Source: Candidatus Bathyarchaeota archaeon (GTDB lineage: Archaea; Thermoproteota; CALKCG01; B24; JAGTQN01). Taken from it: a DNA stretch of 19,384 nt. Shown in pieces: positions 1 to 6,765 of this stretch. Below the pieces are notes generated by a model. The model did no database searches. It had not been told where the DNA came from and was given only the letters and a program-made list of their open reading frames with translations. Location: the NCBI GenBank assembly GCA_018396395.1, contig JAGTQN010000021.1:1-19384 (forward strand). The letters are read 5' to 3'. Position 1 is the first letter of the stretch, and each line of letters opens with the position of its first letter. Both the position numbers and the translations under genes were made by a program.

Positions 1-54
1 TCTATGGCTAAAGCCTCCTTAGGAGGACCATGGTAGACCAGGACTGGGCTTCAA

Positions 55-70
55 GCTATGGATCCATAGC
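55..70. repeat. 16-bp perfect palindrome
   Basis: GCTATGGATCCATAGC equals its own reverse complement. It lies just downstream of the stop of the minus-strand 72-221 frame, with two more short inverted repeats at 6-15 and 14-26. It could be a protein-binding site or form a hairpin. No T-run follows, so a terminator role is not supported. Confidence 0.6.
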
Positions 71-71
71 C

Positions 72-221
72 TTACCTTAGGGCTTCCCTGCTAGCCCTAA
101 CGAGCCCATAACGCCCGTCATGGACCTCGTGCCCAAACCAGCCAGGTAGAGGATAATCCCAGACCTTCTCCTCAAGGGAAACCTTATGTATGAAGATCCT
201 ATCGTCCTTTATGGCCTCCAA
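72..221 (-). pseudogene. Possible gene remnant or 49-aa small ORF
   Basis: This minus-strand frame runs from a TTG codon at 221 to TAA at 72 and encodes about 49 residues. The product has a strongly protein-like composition, including DDRIFIHKV, VWDYPLPGWFGHEV and RYGLVRASREAL, rich in aromatic and charged residues, with codons like those of the neighbouring genes. No ATG is available. An in-frame TGA sits at 228-230, and upstream of it the same frame reads AILCYGCL, as if a longer gene had been interrupted. It may be a small protein started at TTG, or the C-terminal remnant of a broken gene. I do not recognise the family. Confidence 0.3.
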
Positions 222-264
222 AAGCCTTCAAAGGCATCCATAGCATAGAATCGCCTGCCTAAGG

Positions 265-281
265 AAGGCCTAGGAGGCCTT
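265..281. repeat. Hairpin AAGGCCT-AGG-AGGCCTT
   Basis: A perfect 7-bp inverted repeat with a 3-nt loop. On the plus strand it is followed by TTCT, so it resembles a weak terminator, but no plus-strand gene precedes it within the window. On the minus strand it lies upstream of the 72-221 frame. Confidence 0.45.
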
Positions 282-321
282 TTCTAAAACCTTATCTTGT
301 CAGTATCTGCTCTAGAGAAAA

Positions 322-329
322 CTTATATC
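322..329 (+). promoter_or_regulatory. TATA box for the TauE/SafE gene
   Basis: CTTATATC preceded by the purine-rich GAGAAAA forms an archaeal TATA/BRE pair. Transcription about 25 bp downstream would begin near 350 and leave a leader of roughly 12 nt before the ATG at 363. Confidence 0.5.
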
Positions 330-362
330 TAAGGATGAAAACGGCTTCGAGGACTGAAGCTT

Positions 363-1145
363 ATGCCCAATCTTGGACTTGGGATTCCGCTTTTTATATT
401 CAGTCTCTTCATCGCCACCATATCTTCTTTGGTTGGTTTAGGTGGAGGAGTCTTTCTCGTTCCAAGCCTGATATTAATTTTTGGTTTACCATCTCAGAAA
501 GCCGTGGGAGCTAGCCTCTTCACGATGACCTTCACGACAATTTCCGCTACGATCGCCTATGCAAGGCAGAAGAAGATCGATTATAGGATAGGAATCCTTT
601 TAGACGTCCTAGATGTTCCAGGAGCTGCTTTAGGGGCGTATGTAACGACCCTTATCGATTCCAAGCTTTTAGCGACGATCTTTGGCATTTACCTATTCAT
701 CGTATCGATTCGCCTATTAAGGAGCAGGGAAGCCCACGGAAACGATGAGCCCAACAACCCTGTAAGCCTTCGCCTTACTAAGGGTGTAGTCGCATCAACT
801 CTTGTGGCGAGCTTTGCGAGCGGCGTTGTGGCAGGAATGCTTGGAGCTGGAGGAGGTACTGTTGATGAAACAGTAATGATTCTTGTTCTTGGAATGCCTG
901 CAAGTTTGGCAGCCGGAACGGCAGAGTTCGGCATGGCATTGACGAATATGGCCGCCCTTTTCCCCCACTGGATGTTCGGGAATGTTCTCATCGATTACGT
1001 AGTCCCCTTGGCTCTTGGTGCCATTCTAGGCGCCCAGATCGGACCCCATCTGTCCAAGCGAGTAGGGGAAAGAATCGTCAGGAGAAGCCTTGCCATAGTG
1101 TTTGCCATCATAGGCATCAGAATGCTTCTGATCAATACAGTGTAA
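363..1145 (+). CDS. TauE/SafE family anion permease
   Basis: A 260-residue integral membrane protein of the sulfite exporter TauE/SafE family (formerly DUF81). Members move sulfite, sulfonates or other organic anions across the cytoplasmic membrane; the substrate here cannot be read from sequence. The family shows internal duplication, visible as two glycine-rich segments: VGLGGGVFLVP at about 24-34 and LGAGGGTVDET at about 160-170. About seven or eight hydrophobic segments are apparent, with a polar loop near 120-138 between the halves. Length matches the usual 240-280. The ATG follows a TATA box by about 35 bp. It stands alone, with no sulfur-metabolism gene beside it, so context gives no clue to substrate. 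Confidence 0.88.
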   Translation: MPNLGLGIPLFIFSLFIATISSLVGLGGGVFLVPSLILIFGLPSQKAVGASLFTMTFTTISATIAYARQKKIDYRIGILLDVLDVPGAALGAYVTTLIDSKLLATIFGIYLFIVSIRLLRSREAHGNDEPNNPVSLRLTKGVVASTLVASFASGVVAGMLGAGGGTVDETVMILVLGMPASLAAGTAEFGMALTNMAALFPHWMFGNVLIDYVVPLALGAILGAQIGPHLSKRVGERIVRRSLAIVFAIIGIRMLLINTV

Positions 1146-1603
1146 CTTATGGTATAAAAGAAGATCCTAAAGAAGCTATTCAAATGATGTTCTCTAAGGA
1201 TGCCAACAAAGAAATAGCGTTTTCATTTTTTATCATCCCGACAGTCTAACCCAAGGAATATAGTTACGTAATTCGGTAAGCCTTTTATAAAGAAGGCCCT
1301 TAAAAGCTCATCCATTAGAGCTGAAGCCTCACAAGCCTTGATCTTAACCCTTGGATAGATCCTAAATCTATGCTACTATCGTCTTAGAATAATCCAAAGT
1401 CCTCCCTTAAAATATCATAGGCGCCGAAAACTATCCAGCGAGCTCTATAGACTTCAAGAAACCCGTGACTGTCATGGAGAATCTTGCATGGCTACATGTC
1501 AAAATTCTAATGGAATAGATTCGAAGGGCAGTTAGATAGAAAGGAAGGACTTCTCCTACAAAAACATCATATAGGAGGATGAAGAAAAATCGGGGGACTT
1601 GAA
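1146..1603. other. 458-bp intergenic region
   Basis: No gene is clearly supported here. A strong TATA-like element, GGTATAAAAG at 1151-1160, lies immediately after the TauE stop and is followed 25 bp later by a 21-codon ATG frame (1184-1249). A second TATA-like stretch near 1284-1293 sits inside an imperfect palindrome (GCCTT...AAGGC). The 3' part holds the promoter and ribosome binding site of the flavodoxin-like gene: CATATAG near 1569 and GGGGG ahead of the ATG at 1604. No tRNA fold was seen. Confidence 0.6.
1151..1160 (+). promoter_or_regulatory. Strong TATA box, downstream gene unclear
   Basis: GGTATAAAAG is close to the ideal archaeal TATA element. The predicted start of transcription near 1182 coincides with tandem ATGs at 1184 and 1187, which open a 21-codon frame ending at 1249. 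It may drive a leaderless micro-ORF, a non-coding RNA, or a long leader for the flavodoxin-like gene some 420 bp further on. Confidence 0.4.
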
Positions 1604-2074
1604 ATGCCTACTAAGAAACTGCTCATCGTATACTACAGCGCTACCGGCCATACCGAACGAATGGCCGAAGCCATCGGAAGGGGAGCTCAAAAAATTGGTC
1701 CGACTGTCCATGTGAAAAAGGTAGAAGATTGTAGTATAGATGATTTGGAGAAGGCTGATGGCATAGTCATTGGTTCGCCCACATACTTTAGCAATGTGGC
1801 ATGGCGGGTGAAGAAGCTCATCGACGAATCCATAGTGCTCTATAGAAGGGGAAGGGCCTTAAGCGGTAAGGTTGGAGGATGTTTCACATCCTCCGGAACG
1901 CATAGGGATGGTGAGGAGTGTATCAGGATTCTAGGGCTAGCTTTTGGCTTACATCACAAGATGATGTTGCTCCCGGGTATTGTATGGGCTTCTGGGGATT
2001 CTGAGGATGAAGTCATGCGAAAATGTGAGAACTATGGTGCCGAAATCGCCAGACAACTCCTCGCATCTCAGTAG
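1604..2074 (+). CDS. Flavodoxin-like / NAD(P)H-quinone oxidoreductase family protein
   Basis: A 156-residue soluble protein with a flavodoxin fold, expected to bind FMN and carry electrons or reduce quinones. The phosphate-binding loop is YYSATGHTERMA at 10-21. The second FMN loop is GSPTYFSNVAWRVKKLID at 57-74, which resembles the WrbA-like group more than short-chain electron-transfer flavodoxins. A third conserved segment, FTSSGTHRDGEE, lies at 94-105. It is shorter than WrbA (about 200 residues), so the exact subgroup is uncertain. The ATG follows a GGGGG Shine-Dalgarno tract with 8-nt spacing. It is monocistronic, and its electron partner is not in the window. Confidence 0.82.
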   Translation: MPTKKLLIVYYSATGHTERMAEAIGRGAQKIGPTVHVKKVEDCSIDDLEKADGIVIGSPTYFSNVAWRVKKLIDESIVLYRRGRALSGKVGGCFTSSGTHRDGEECIRILGLAFGLHHKMMLLPGIVWASGDSEDEVMRKCENYGAEIARQLLASQ

Positions 2075-2136
2075 CCCTCCTTCTTAAAAGATCTGGACAA
2101 GGATTTAAGGACTAAGAACCCAAAGAAGCGAGAAAG

Positions 2137-2144
2137 CTTATAAT
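2137..2144 (+). promoter_or_regulatory. TATA box of a predicted leaderless transcript
   Basis: CTTATAAT preceded by the purine-rich GAGAAAG (BRE-like) lies 22-29 bp ahead of the ATG at 2166. Transcription would start at or within a few bases of that ATG, and no Shine-Dalgarno sequence is present. This supports 2166 as the true start. Confidence 0.65.
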
Positions 2145-2165
2145 CGAATATCGTATTATTTTCTC

Positions 2166-2495
2166 ATGAAAAACAAGGTTTTAGGAAGTGATGGGATGGG
2201 TGGAGGTGAAGGTGAGGCTAAGGCAAAGGCTAATGCTGAAATAGTAGAGATAGGAAGGATAACGCATTTTTTCTCCAGAATCAGTGTGGCTGTTGTGGAG
2301 CTTAGGGACAGTATATCTGTGGGCGATAAGATATGGATCAAGGGAGCGACAACAGACTTCAAGCAAACAGTTGAATCGATGCAGATTCAGCATAAAAACG
2401 TTGAAACTGCAGGACCGGGAGAAAGCATAGGTCTAAAGGTTATAGATCGCGTCAGGAATGGCGACATAGTTTATAGGCTACCCAAAGATGGTTAA
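2166..2495 (+). CDS. Stand-alone EF-Tu domain 2-like small protein
   Basis: A 109-residue protein containing one beta-barrel of the kind found as domain 2 of translation GTPases. Archaeal databases usually label such proteins 'translation elongation factor-like protein'; no reaction is known for them. The core runs from about 25 to 106: EIVEIGRITHFFSRISVAVV, then VGDKIWIKGATTDFKQTVES, then the QIQHKNVETAGPGESIGLKV segment and a closing NGDIVYRL strand. There is no GTPase domain. The first 24 residues are an extra, glycine- and charge-rich tail (DGMGGGEGEAKAKA) likely to be disordered. An ATG at 2196 could remove part of this tail, but the TATA spacing favours 2166. Similar barrels are, to my knowledge, also found at the C-terminus of U32 peptidases; none is seen nearby. 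Confidence 0.85.
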   Translation: MKNKVLGSDGMGGGEGEAKAKANAEIVEIGRITHFFSRISVAVVELRDSISVGDKIWIKGATTDFKQTVESMQIQHKNVETAGPGESIGLKVIDRVRNGDIVYRLPKDG

Positions 2496-2550
2496 AAAAG
2501 GAGATTAAACAGTTCCTTCTGCTCAGCTTCCCCTTTCCGCTTTCATTTCC

Positions 2551-2588
2551 TCATTTTTTCTCTACATTTCAAATAAAATGAAAAATGA
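2551..2588. terminator. Bidirectional T-run terminator between convergent genes
   Basis: TCATTTTT at 2551-2558 pairs with AAAAATGA at 2581-2588 across a loop of about 22 nt. This gives a run of six T on the plus strand and five T on the minus strand. It lies between the ends of the convergent EF-like (+) and pyrophosphatase (-) genes. Archaeal termination needs mainly T-rich nontemplate stretches, so it could end transcription from both sides. Confidence 0.45.
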
Positions 2589-2637
2589 AGGATTCCTACT
2601 GTATCCTTGAAAGAAGCTTTAACTCCTTCTTATGAGT

Positions 2638-2656
2638 TCTCTTTCTCAGAAAGAGA
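2638..2656. repeat. 8-bp perfect hairpin in convergent spacer
   Basis: TCTCTTTC-TCA-GAAAGAGA is a perfect 8-bp inverted repeat with a 3-nt loop, about 75 bp past the pyrophosphatase stop. It may be a 3'-end stem protecting or ending the transcript of that gene. T-rich sequence follows further along the minus strand. Confidence 0.5.
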
Positions 2657-2730
2657 TAAACATTTGTACAGGGATGGATTTCTCCCATTGGTATTTATGA
2701 AAAAGCTTGGACGAGTATCCCTAGAGGCTT

Positions 2731-4794
2731 TTAAGAAATAAGCAGAAGGATCGATGGAGCAAACACTTCGGCCACTAAGGACATTACCGTAATCATCGTG
2801 TTTAAGGATGGTCCAGCTGTGTCCTTAAAGGGATCTCCAACCGTATCTCCAGTAACGGCAGCCTTGTGGGCATCAGAGCCCTTCCCTCCAAGGGCTCCAG
2901 ATTCGATGAATTTTTTGGCGTTATCCCAAAGCCCTCCAGCATTAGCCATAAACAATGCGAAGATTATTCCAGTAACGATGCTTCCAGCGAGGAATCCTGC
3001 CAAGGCTTCCTTCCCGAGGGCAATAAGGGTTAGAACCGGTACTATGATCGCCAAGGAGCATGGGAGCATAAGCTCTCTTATGGCGCCTTTCGTGGCTATA
3101 TCAACGCATCTAGCATAGTCTGGCTTCGTTTTCCCCTCCATAAGCCCTGGAATCTCCTTGAACTGGCGCCTAACCTCTTCAACCATTCTTTCTGCATTTC
3201 TTCCTACAGCCAGTATGAGAAGGGCTGAAAGGAGGGGGGGCATCATGCCTCCCAGAAAGACACCGGCCACGACTTCGGGCTTCATAAGGTCTAGAAGCTC
3301 TAGATCAACGAGATGGGCGTAGGCTCCAAAAAGGGCCAGGACTGTTAGGGCTGCGGCGCCGATAGCAAAGCCCTTTGTAATGGCTTTCGTCGTGTTACCT
3401 GCGGCATCGAGCCTATCCGCAACCTCGATCACTTCTTCACCCAAGCCTGACTGTTCAGCTATGCCCTTGGCGTTATCTGACACAGGTCCATAAGCGTCTG
3501 CCGATATGGTCATACCAACCGTCGCAAGCATCCCTACGGCAGAGATGGAAATTCCGTAGAAAGGATCGACGCCAAACATCATGGCAAGGTACCAGGCTGC
3601 CAAAGTAGCGGCACATATACCAATTACCGGCGGAACGATGCTGACTATCCCGTAGGAAAAACCTGAAAGAATGTTAATCGCGGCTCCCGTTGTTGAAGCC
3701 TGGGCTACTTTCTGGGCAGGTAAACGATCTATGGACGTAAAGTAGTCGGATGTAATGCCTATGATTACCCCTGCCGTTAAACCTGCAACCGTTGGCAGGA
3801 AGATCCCAAGCCACATGCTACCCTCTAACCCCGAGAAATACGTGACTGTCGAGAGAAGGATGATGAAGATGATCCATGTAGAGAAGGAACCCCGGTTGAG
3901 GGCAGCGCCAGGATTCCCCCTTATACTAAATTTTACGACTACAGTACCTAGTATGGAAGCAAATAGTCCGGCGGCAGCTATGATAAGGGGTAGTGAAACC
4001 AGTATGCTTAATCTGGGATTGATAAGGGCTTTTTCCGCACCGATGATCATGGTGGCTACAATGCTGGCGATATAGGAGTCTACCAGATCGGCTCCCATTC
4101 CGGCTACATCGCCAACGTTGTCTCCAACATTGTCCGCTATTACGGCTGGATTTCTAGGGTCGTCCTCTGGGATTCCAAGCTCGACCTTTCCAACAAGGTC
4201 GGCACTGATGTCGGCCGTCTTTGTATATATTCCCCCTCCAGCCTTTGCGAAGAGGGCTAAGGCACTGGCTCCGAAGCTAAAGCCCAAAATTATATTGGCG
4301 GCATCTTCAGAGCTCCAACCAAAAAGCCCATTGTAGAGGAAGAATAGGGAACTAATGCCGAGCAAAGCCAGACCTACAACGAACAAACCCATAATGGCTC
4401 CACCATAAAAAGCCACAGGAAATGCCTTTTTTAATCCCTGCTTCGCCGCATTGGCTGTCCTAACATTCGCCTCAACGGCGGCCATCATCCCTACGTAAGC
4501 GGCAATGGTTGAGCATAGAGATCCAAAAACATAAGCCACGGCTATGCTCATTCCATAAGGAATCCCTCCACGGAGTGTGTAAAGGAATCCGAGGACAGAA
4601 GCCATTATTATAACGAAGACGGCAAGAGTCATGTTCTGCCTTTTTAGATAGGCCTTTGCTCCTTCCTTTATGGAGCCTGCGATTTCTCGCATCTTATCCG
4701 TGCCGCTCTCCTGCCTTGTAACGTAGGCGTACAGATATACGGCCAAGCCAACGGCTGCTAAGCCCGCTATGGGTGCGATGAAGAACCATCCCAT
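2731..4794 (-). CDS. hppA: Membrane-bound proton-translocating pyrophosphatase (K+-independent type)
   Basis: A 687-residue integral membrane pump that couples pyrophosphate hydrolysis to ion transport. The catalytic centre is intact: the D-x7-K-x-E signature at D195, K203 and E205 (DISADLVGKVE), the DNVGDNVGD acidic loop at 221-229, and the C-terminal GDTVGDPFKDTAGPS motif. The subtype signature reads GNTTKAIT at 466-473. In this family Lys at this position with Thr three residues later marks K+-independent enzymes, while K+-dependent ones have Ala and Gly. All known sodium-pumping members are K+-dependent, so proton transport is predicted. About 15-16 membrane spans fit the family length. 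The start ATG lies about 10 nt downstream of the predicted transcription start from TATA elements at 4824-4850. It probably recycles biosynthetic pyrophosphate, including that released by nucleotidyl-sugar synthesis. Confidence 0.96.
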   Translation of the reverse strand: MGWFFIAPIAGLAAVGLAVYLYAYVTRQESGTDKMREIAGSIKEGAKAYLKRQNMTLAVFVIIMASVLGFLYTLRGGIPYGMSIAVAYVFGSLCSTIAAYVGMMAAVEANVRTANAAKQGLKKAFPVAFYGGAIMGLFVVGLALLGISSLFFLYNGLFGWSSEDAANIILGFSFGASALALFAKAGGGIYTKTADISADLVGKVELGIPEDDPRNPAVIADNVGDNVGDVAGMGADLVDSYIASIVATMIIGAEKALINPRLSILVSLPLIIAAAGLFASILGTVVVKFSIRGNPGAALNRGSFSTWIIFIILLSTVTYFSGLEGSMWLGIFLPTVAGLTAGVIIGITSDYFTSIDRLPAQKVAQASTTGAAINILSGFSYGIVSIVPPVIGICAATLAAWYLAMMFGVDPFYGISISAVGMLATVGMTISADAYGPVSDNAKGIAEQSGLGEEVIEVADRLDAAGNTTKAITKGFAIGAAALTVLALFGAYAHLVDLELLDLMKPEVVAGVFLGGMMPPLLSALLILAVGRNAERMVEEVRRQFKEIPGLMEGKTKPDYARCVDIATKGAIRELMLPCSLAIIVPVLTLIALGKEALAGFLAGSIVTGIIFALFMANAGGLWDNAKKFIESGALGGKGSDAHKAAVTGDTVGDPFKDTAGPSLNTMITVMSLVAEVFAPSILLLIS

Positions 4795-4823
4795 AGGTCT
4801 CTCGCCAGGCTTTCCCTTTACTT

Positions 4824-4850
4824 ATCTTATAATTACTTAACTTATAAACC
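4824..4850 (-). promoter_or_regulatory. Tandem TATA elements upstream of the pyrophosphatase
   Basis: Read on the minus strand, GGTTTATAAG (4841-4850) is followed by ATTATAAG about 16 bp later. The proximal element would start transcription near 4804, giving a leader of about 10 nt; the distal one near 4820. Two start sites are possible. Confidence 0.5.
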
Positions 4851-5202
4851 GATGGGGATGAAAGCCCAACAGGCTTATAAATTTATTCGCCATTAACCAT
4901 GAATTTTGGAGCTGCCATAACTCTTTCTATAGCCTTTTCCATGCGACCATAAAATCCTTAGTGAAGAGTCAATCTCTATTTATCCCTTCCTTTGTAACAC
5001 AATCCTTCGATAGACGAATTCCTAAGCTCATCCGTGAATTATTCGTCTCCTTTGCCAATGGTTGAGAGAAGCTGGAAATGGTTCAAAAGACTAAAGGGAA
5101 GCCTTGAGGGCGATATGCTCTAACCATAGCCGCTAAGGACACGGTTAATGCATGGAGAGCTCCATCGATACCATAAAGAGTCAAATTATCTGCTCATCGG
5201 GA

Positions 5203-5277
5203 CTACTCCTCAAAATAAGTTTCTTCTTGCATATCCTTCTTCTTGTGGCTTTCAAGGATCCTCGGGGCGTAGGTCAT
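5203..5277 (-). CDS. Micro-ORF, 24 aa, coupled by ATGA overlap
   Basis: The frame encodes MTYAPRILESHKKKDMQEET followed by YFEE. Its codons (AGG, ATC, CTT, AAG, GAG) match those preferred by the large genes here. Its ATG overlaps the stop of the preceding micro-ORF. It could be the C-terminal part of a single frameshifted small protein. It is too short for a confident call. Confidence 0.22.
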   Translation of the reverse strand: MTYAPRILESHKKKDMQEETYFEE

Positions 5278-5321
5278 CCTGCATCGTATGCGCCTTTTTT
5301 CTTAGGTTTATCCTCGCTCAT
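5274..5321 (-). CDS. Micro-ORF, 15 aa, lysine-rich
   Basis: The frame starts with ATG 75 nt downstream of the GalT-like stop, on the same strand, and encodes MSEDKPKKKGAYDAG. Its TGA overlaps the ATG of the next micro-ORF in the arrangement ATGA. It may be the first half of a frameshifted small gene of about 39 residues, one of two translationally coupled micropeptides, or chance. No family is recognised. Confidence 0.2.
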   Translation of the reverse strand: MSEDKPKKKGAYDAG

Positions 5322-5396
5322 AAGATTCTGAGCCAAAGGCCCTGGGAATTGTAAGAAGGGCTTCCTTAACGTGAATGCCTTTCGATGTTAAGGGCT

Positions 5397-6464
5397 TTAT
5401 CGGAAGAAGGCTTTTAGCTCCTTCGCGAGGTCCTCAGGTTTTGTGTCTACGACGGCCTCGCCATGAAATCTTTCCATAAAGCCTGCATCCGAAACATAGA
5501 AGGGCCTGGGCTCAGGCCTTGAAAGGATCTTGAAGATTAGAGAAAAACTTCGAGAGCCTTCTAGGGCCCGTCCACTGAAGGATGCCATGTTGAAGCTTTT
5601 CACTCCTCGAGCCTGATAGAATTTAAGGATGGCATAGAGGCCCTCGCATAGAGCCTTGAGGCATCCTTCGTCCATCTCGGTTAATGAGGACATTTCCCTG
5701 AGAATTGCCATAATCTCTCCGTTACCCTGGGGAGCATAGCTCGCTAGCCATACAATGCCTTTCCTCTCGGCTATGAACCTTTCCCCAAGCTTCTTCTCAA
5801 CCTCTATAAGGTCTTCCCAATAGCTGGAGCCATCCCGCTTCCAGTATTCTTCGCTTTCCTTTATTAGCAAAGCAACTTGCTTCGTTGGAGTTCCATCGGC
5901 AAGGATTTGGAGATGGGGGTGAAGGATGCTCGCTCCTGCTGGGGGCCCGTAGTTCCAGTTAATAGAGCCATACATAGGTCTAGGGTTCTCCTTTGATGCA
6001 ACAAGGCGCAGATAATCTAGGGCTAGGGCAAAACAGTCTTGGAGCAACGAAGGTGTGAGATCTCTAGGCTCTAGAAAGTGGGGCACCTCTGTGAAGATGG
6101 CAACGGCATGATGTTCCGCGAAGGGATAGAGGTTCGGAAAAAGACGGGCTGAGCCAAGCCTCATGCGGCCCTCTGGAACGAAATCCTTAGGAAACATAGG
6201 GGTTAGCCTCTCAAGGCTATCTGGGCAGAAGTAGCAGTTCTTTTTCGAATCCTCTATGGCTTCCCTGAATCTTGCATCATAGGCTGGGCTTGCCTTACGC
6301 AACCTTTCAGCCCTCCGAACATTAATCCTGGAGGGGCTTCCTGTAAGGGGGTCTAATCTGACTTCGATGGGTTGGGCCTCGAGAAGGAAGCCGGAAAGGG
6401 GATCGAGGAGTCTAGCCTCTCTAACCTCCTTATAAAATCGAATTGATCGCATAGAACGCTTCAT
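5397..6464 (-). CDS. GalT-like nucleotidyltransferase (HIT superfamily)
   Basis: A 355-residue cytoplasmic enzyme related to galactose-1-phosphate uridylyltransferase, which swaps UMP between UDP-glucose and galactose-1-phosphate through a covalent histidine intermediate. The signature is HPHLQ at 182-186 (H184 is the expected nucleophile), inside NYGPPAGASILHPHLQI. A CYFC pair at 77-80 matches the zinc-binding CxxC of the family, and ARLFPNLYPFAEHHAV at 106-121 matches the conserved FPNLYPF segment. Classical GalT has HPHGQ or HPHCQ; Leu here and the lack of other galactose genes leave the sugar uncertain, and it may act on another NDP-sugar or dinucleotide. The ATG lies just after the transcription start expected from the TATA at 6491-6500. 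Confidence 0.85.
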   Translation of the reverse strand: MKRSMRSIRFYKEVREARLLDPLSGFLLEAQPIEVRLDPLTGSPSRINVRRAERLRKASPAYDARFREAIEDSKKNCYFCPDSLERLTPMFPKDFVPEGRMRLGSARLFPNLYPFAEHHAVAIFTEVPHFLEPRDLTPSLLQDCFALALDYLRLVASKENPRPMYGSINWNYGPPAGASILHPHLQILADGTPTKQVALLIKESEEYWKRDGSSYWEDLIEVEKKLGERFIAERKGIVWLASYAPQGNGEIMAILREMSSLTEMDEGCLKALCEGLYAILKFYQARGVKSFNMASFSGRALEGSRSFSLIFKILSRPEPRPFYVSDAGFMERFHGEAVVDTKPEDLAKELKAFFR

Positions 6465-6490
6465 CCAAATAAAAGAAAAGATCTTTCCTC

Positions 6491-6500
6491 GTTATTAAAG
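6491..6500 (-). promoter_or_regulatory. TATA box of the GalT-like gene
   Basis: Read on the minus strand the element is CTTTAATAAC. Its centre is about 32 bp from the ATG at 6464, so the leader would be only a few nucleotides. Confidence 0.5.
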
Positions 6501-6516
6501 GAAGGTGGATATCCTC

Positions 6517-6648
6517 ATGACAAGGGTAGATATCATTCTTCCAAAGCATAGTGTCTTAGACAATGGAAGCCTTAGTTTAGATCATGTTTGGAAGGTAGGA
6601 AAATTAAGGGGAATTATAAATAAACGACCTTTTCTGAGGGGACCTTGA
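6517..6648 (+). CDS. Possible small protein, 43 aa
   Basis: The plus-strand frame begins MTRVDIILPKHSVLDNGSLS and ends RGIINKRPFLRGP. A GGAAGGTGG purine tract lies about 8 nt ahead of the ATG and would serve as a ribosome binding site. It is divergent from the GalT-like gene across a shared A/T element (GTTATTAAAG). No family is recognised, and the minus strand also has an open frame here, so this is tentative. Confidence 0.25.
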   Translation: MTRVDIILPKHSVLDNGSLSLDHVWKVGKLRGIINKRPFLRGP

Positions 6649-6765
6649 ACTAGCTTCGAGGCTTCTTTCAACCCAATTATTCCTTATTCGTAATGCCCTC
6701 ATCAGGCTTCTCATTTCATTGAGGCAACCTTCTTCGGTACGGATCCTACGAAAAAGGTTTAGCCT

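Larger units (their letters stand above)
1..362. other. Left-edge region with no confident gene
   Basis: This stretch before the TauE/SafE gene carries no gene I can name. It holds several short perfect palindromes (6-15, 14-26, 55-70, 265-281), a 49-codon open frame on the minus strand (72-221, listed separately) and the promoter of the next gene near 322-329. The minus frame reads like coding sequence but is cut by a stop just upstream, so the region may contain the tail of a decayed gene. Confidence 0.5.
4795..5396. other. 602-bp intergenic region with micro-ORFs
   Basis: No conventional gene is supported. The right part holds two tiny minus-strand frames overlapping by ATGA (5203-5277 and 5274-5321, listed separately). 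The left part holds the pyrophosphatase promoter and a 19-codon minus frame (4883-4942) behind a TATA-like element near 4974-4986. A plus-strand TATA (GCTTATAAAT near 4873) precedes a 17-codon plus frame at 4899. Such short frames occur by chance. I saw no tRNA-like fold. Confidence 0.5.
6465..6765. other. 301-bp intergenic region between GalT-like gene and Top6A
   Basis: It holds the GalT-like promoter, a 43-codon plus-strand frame (6517-6648) and an opposing 36-codon minus-strand frame (6604-6714) that continues the reading frame of Top6A beyond its stop. At most one of the two is real. A minus-strand run of five T just after the Top6A stop, near 6752-6757, may end that long operon. Confidence 0.5.

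Noticed and set aside
4883..4942. 19-codon minus frame beginning MEKAIERVMAAPKF
   Set aside because: A TATA-like element lies upstream and the sequence looks protein-like, but frames of this length are common by chance and a plus-strand frame overlaps it. Not enough for a gene call.
5148..5354. 68-codon plus-strand frame in the intergenic gap
   Set aside because: Its composition is Ser/Cys/Phe-rich and irregular, there is no ribosome binding site or promoter, and the opposite strand has the more coding-like micro-ORFs.
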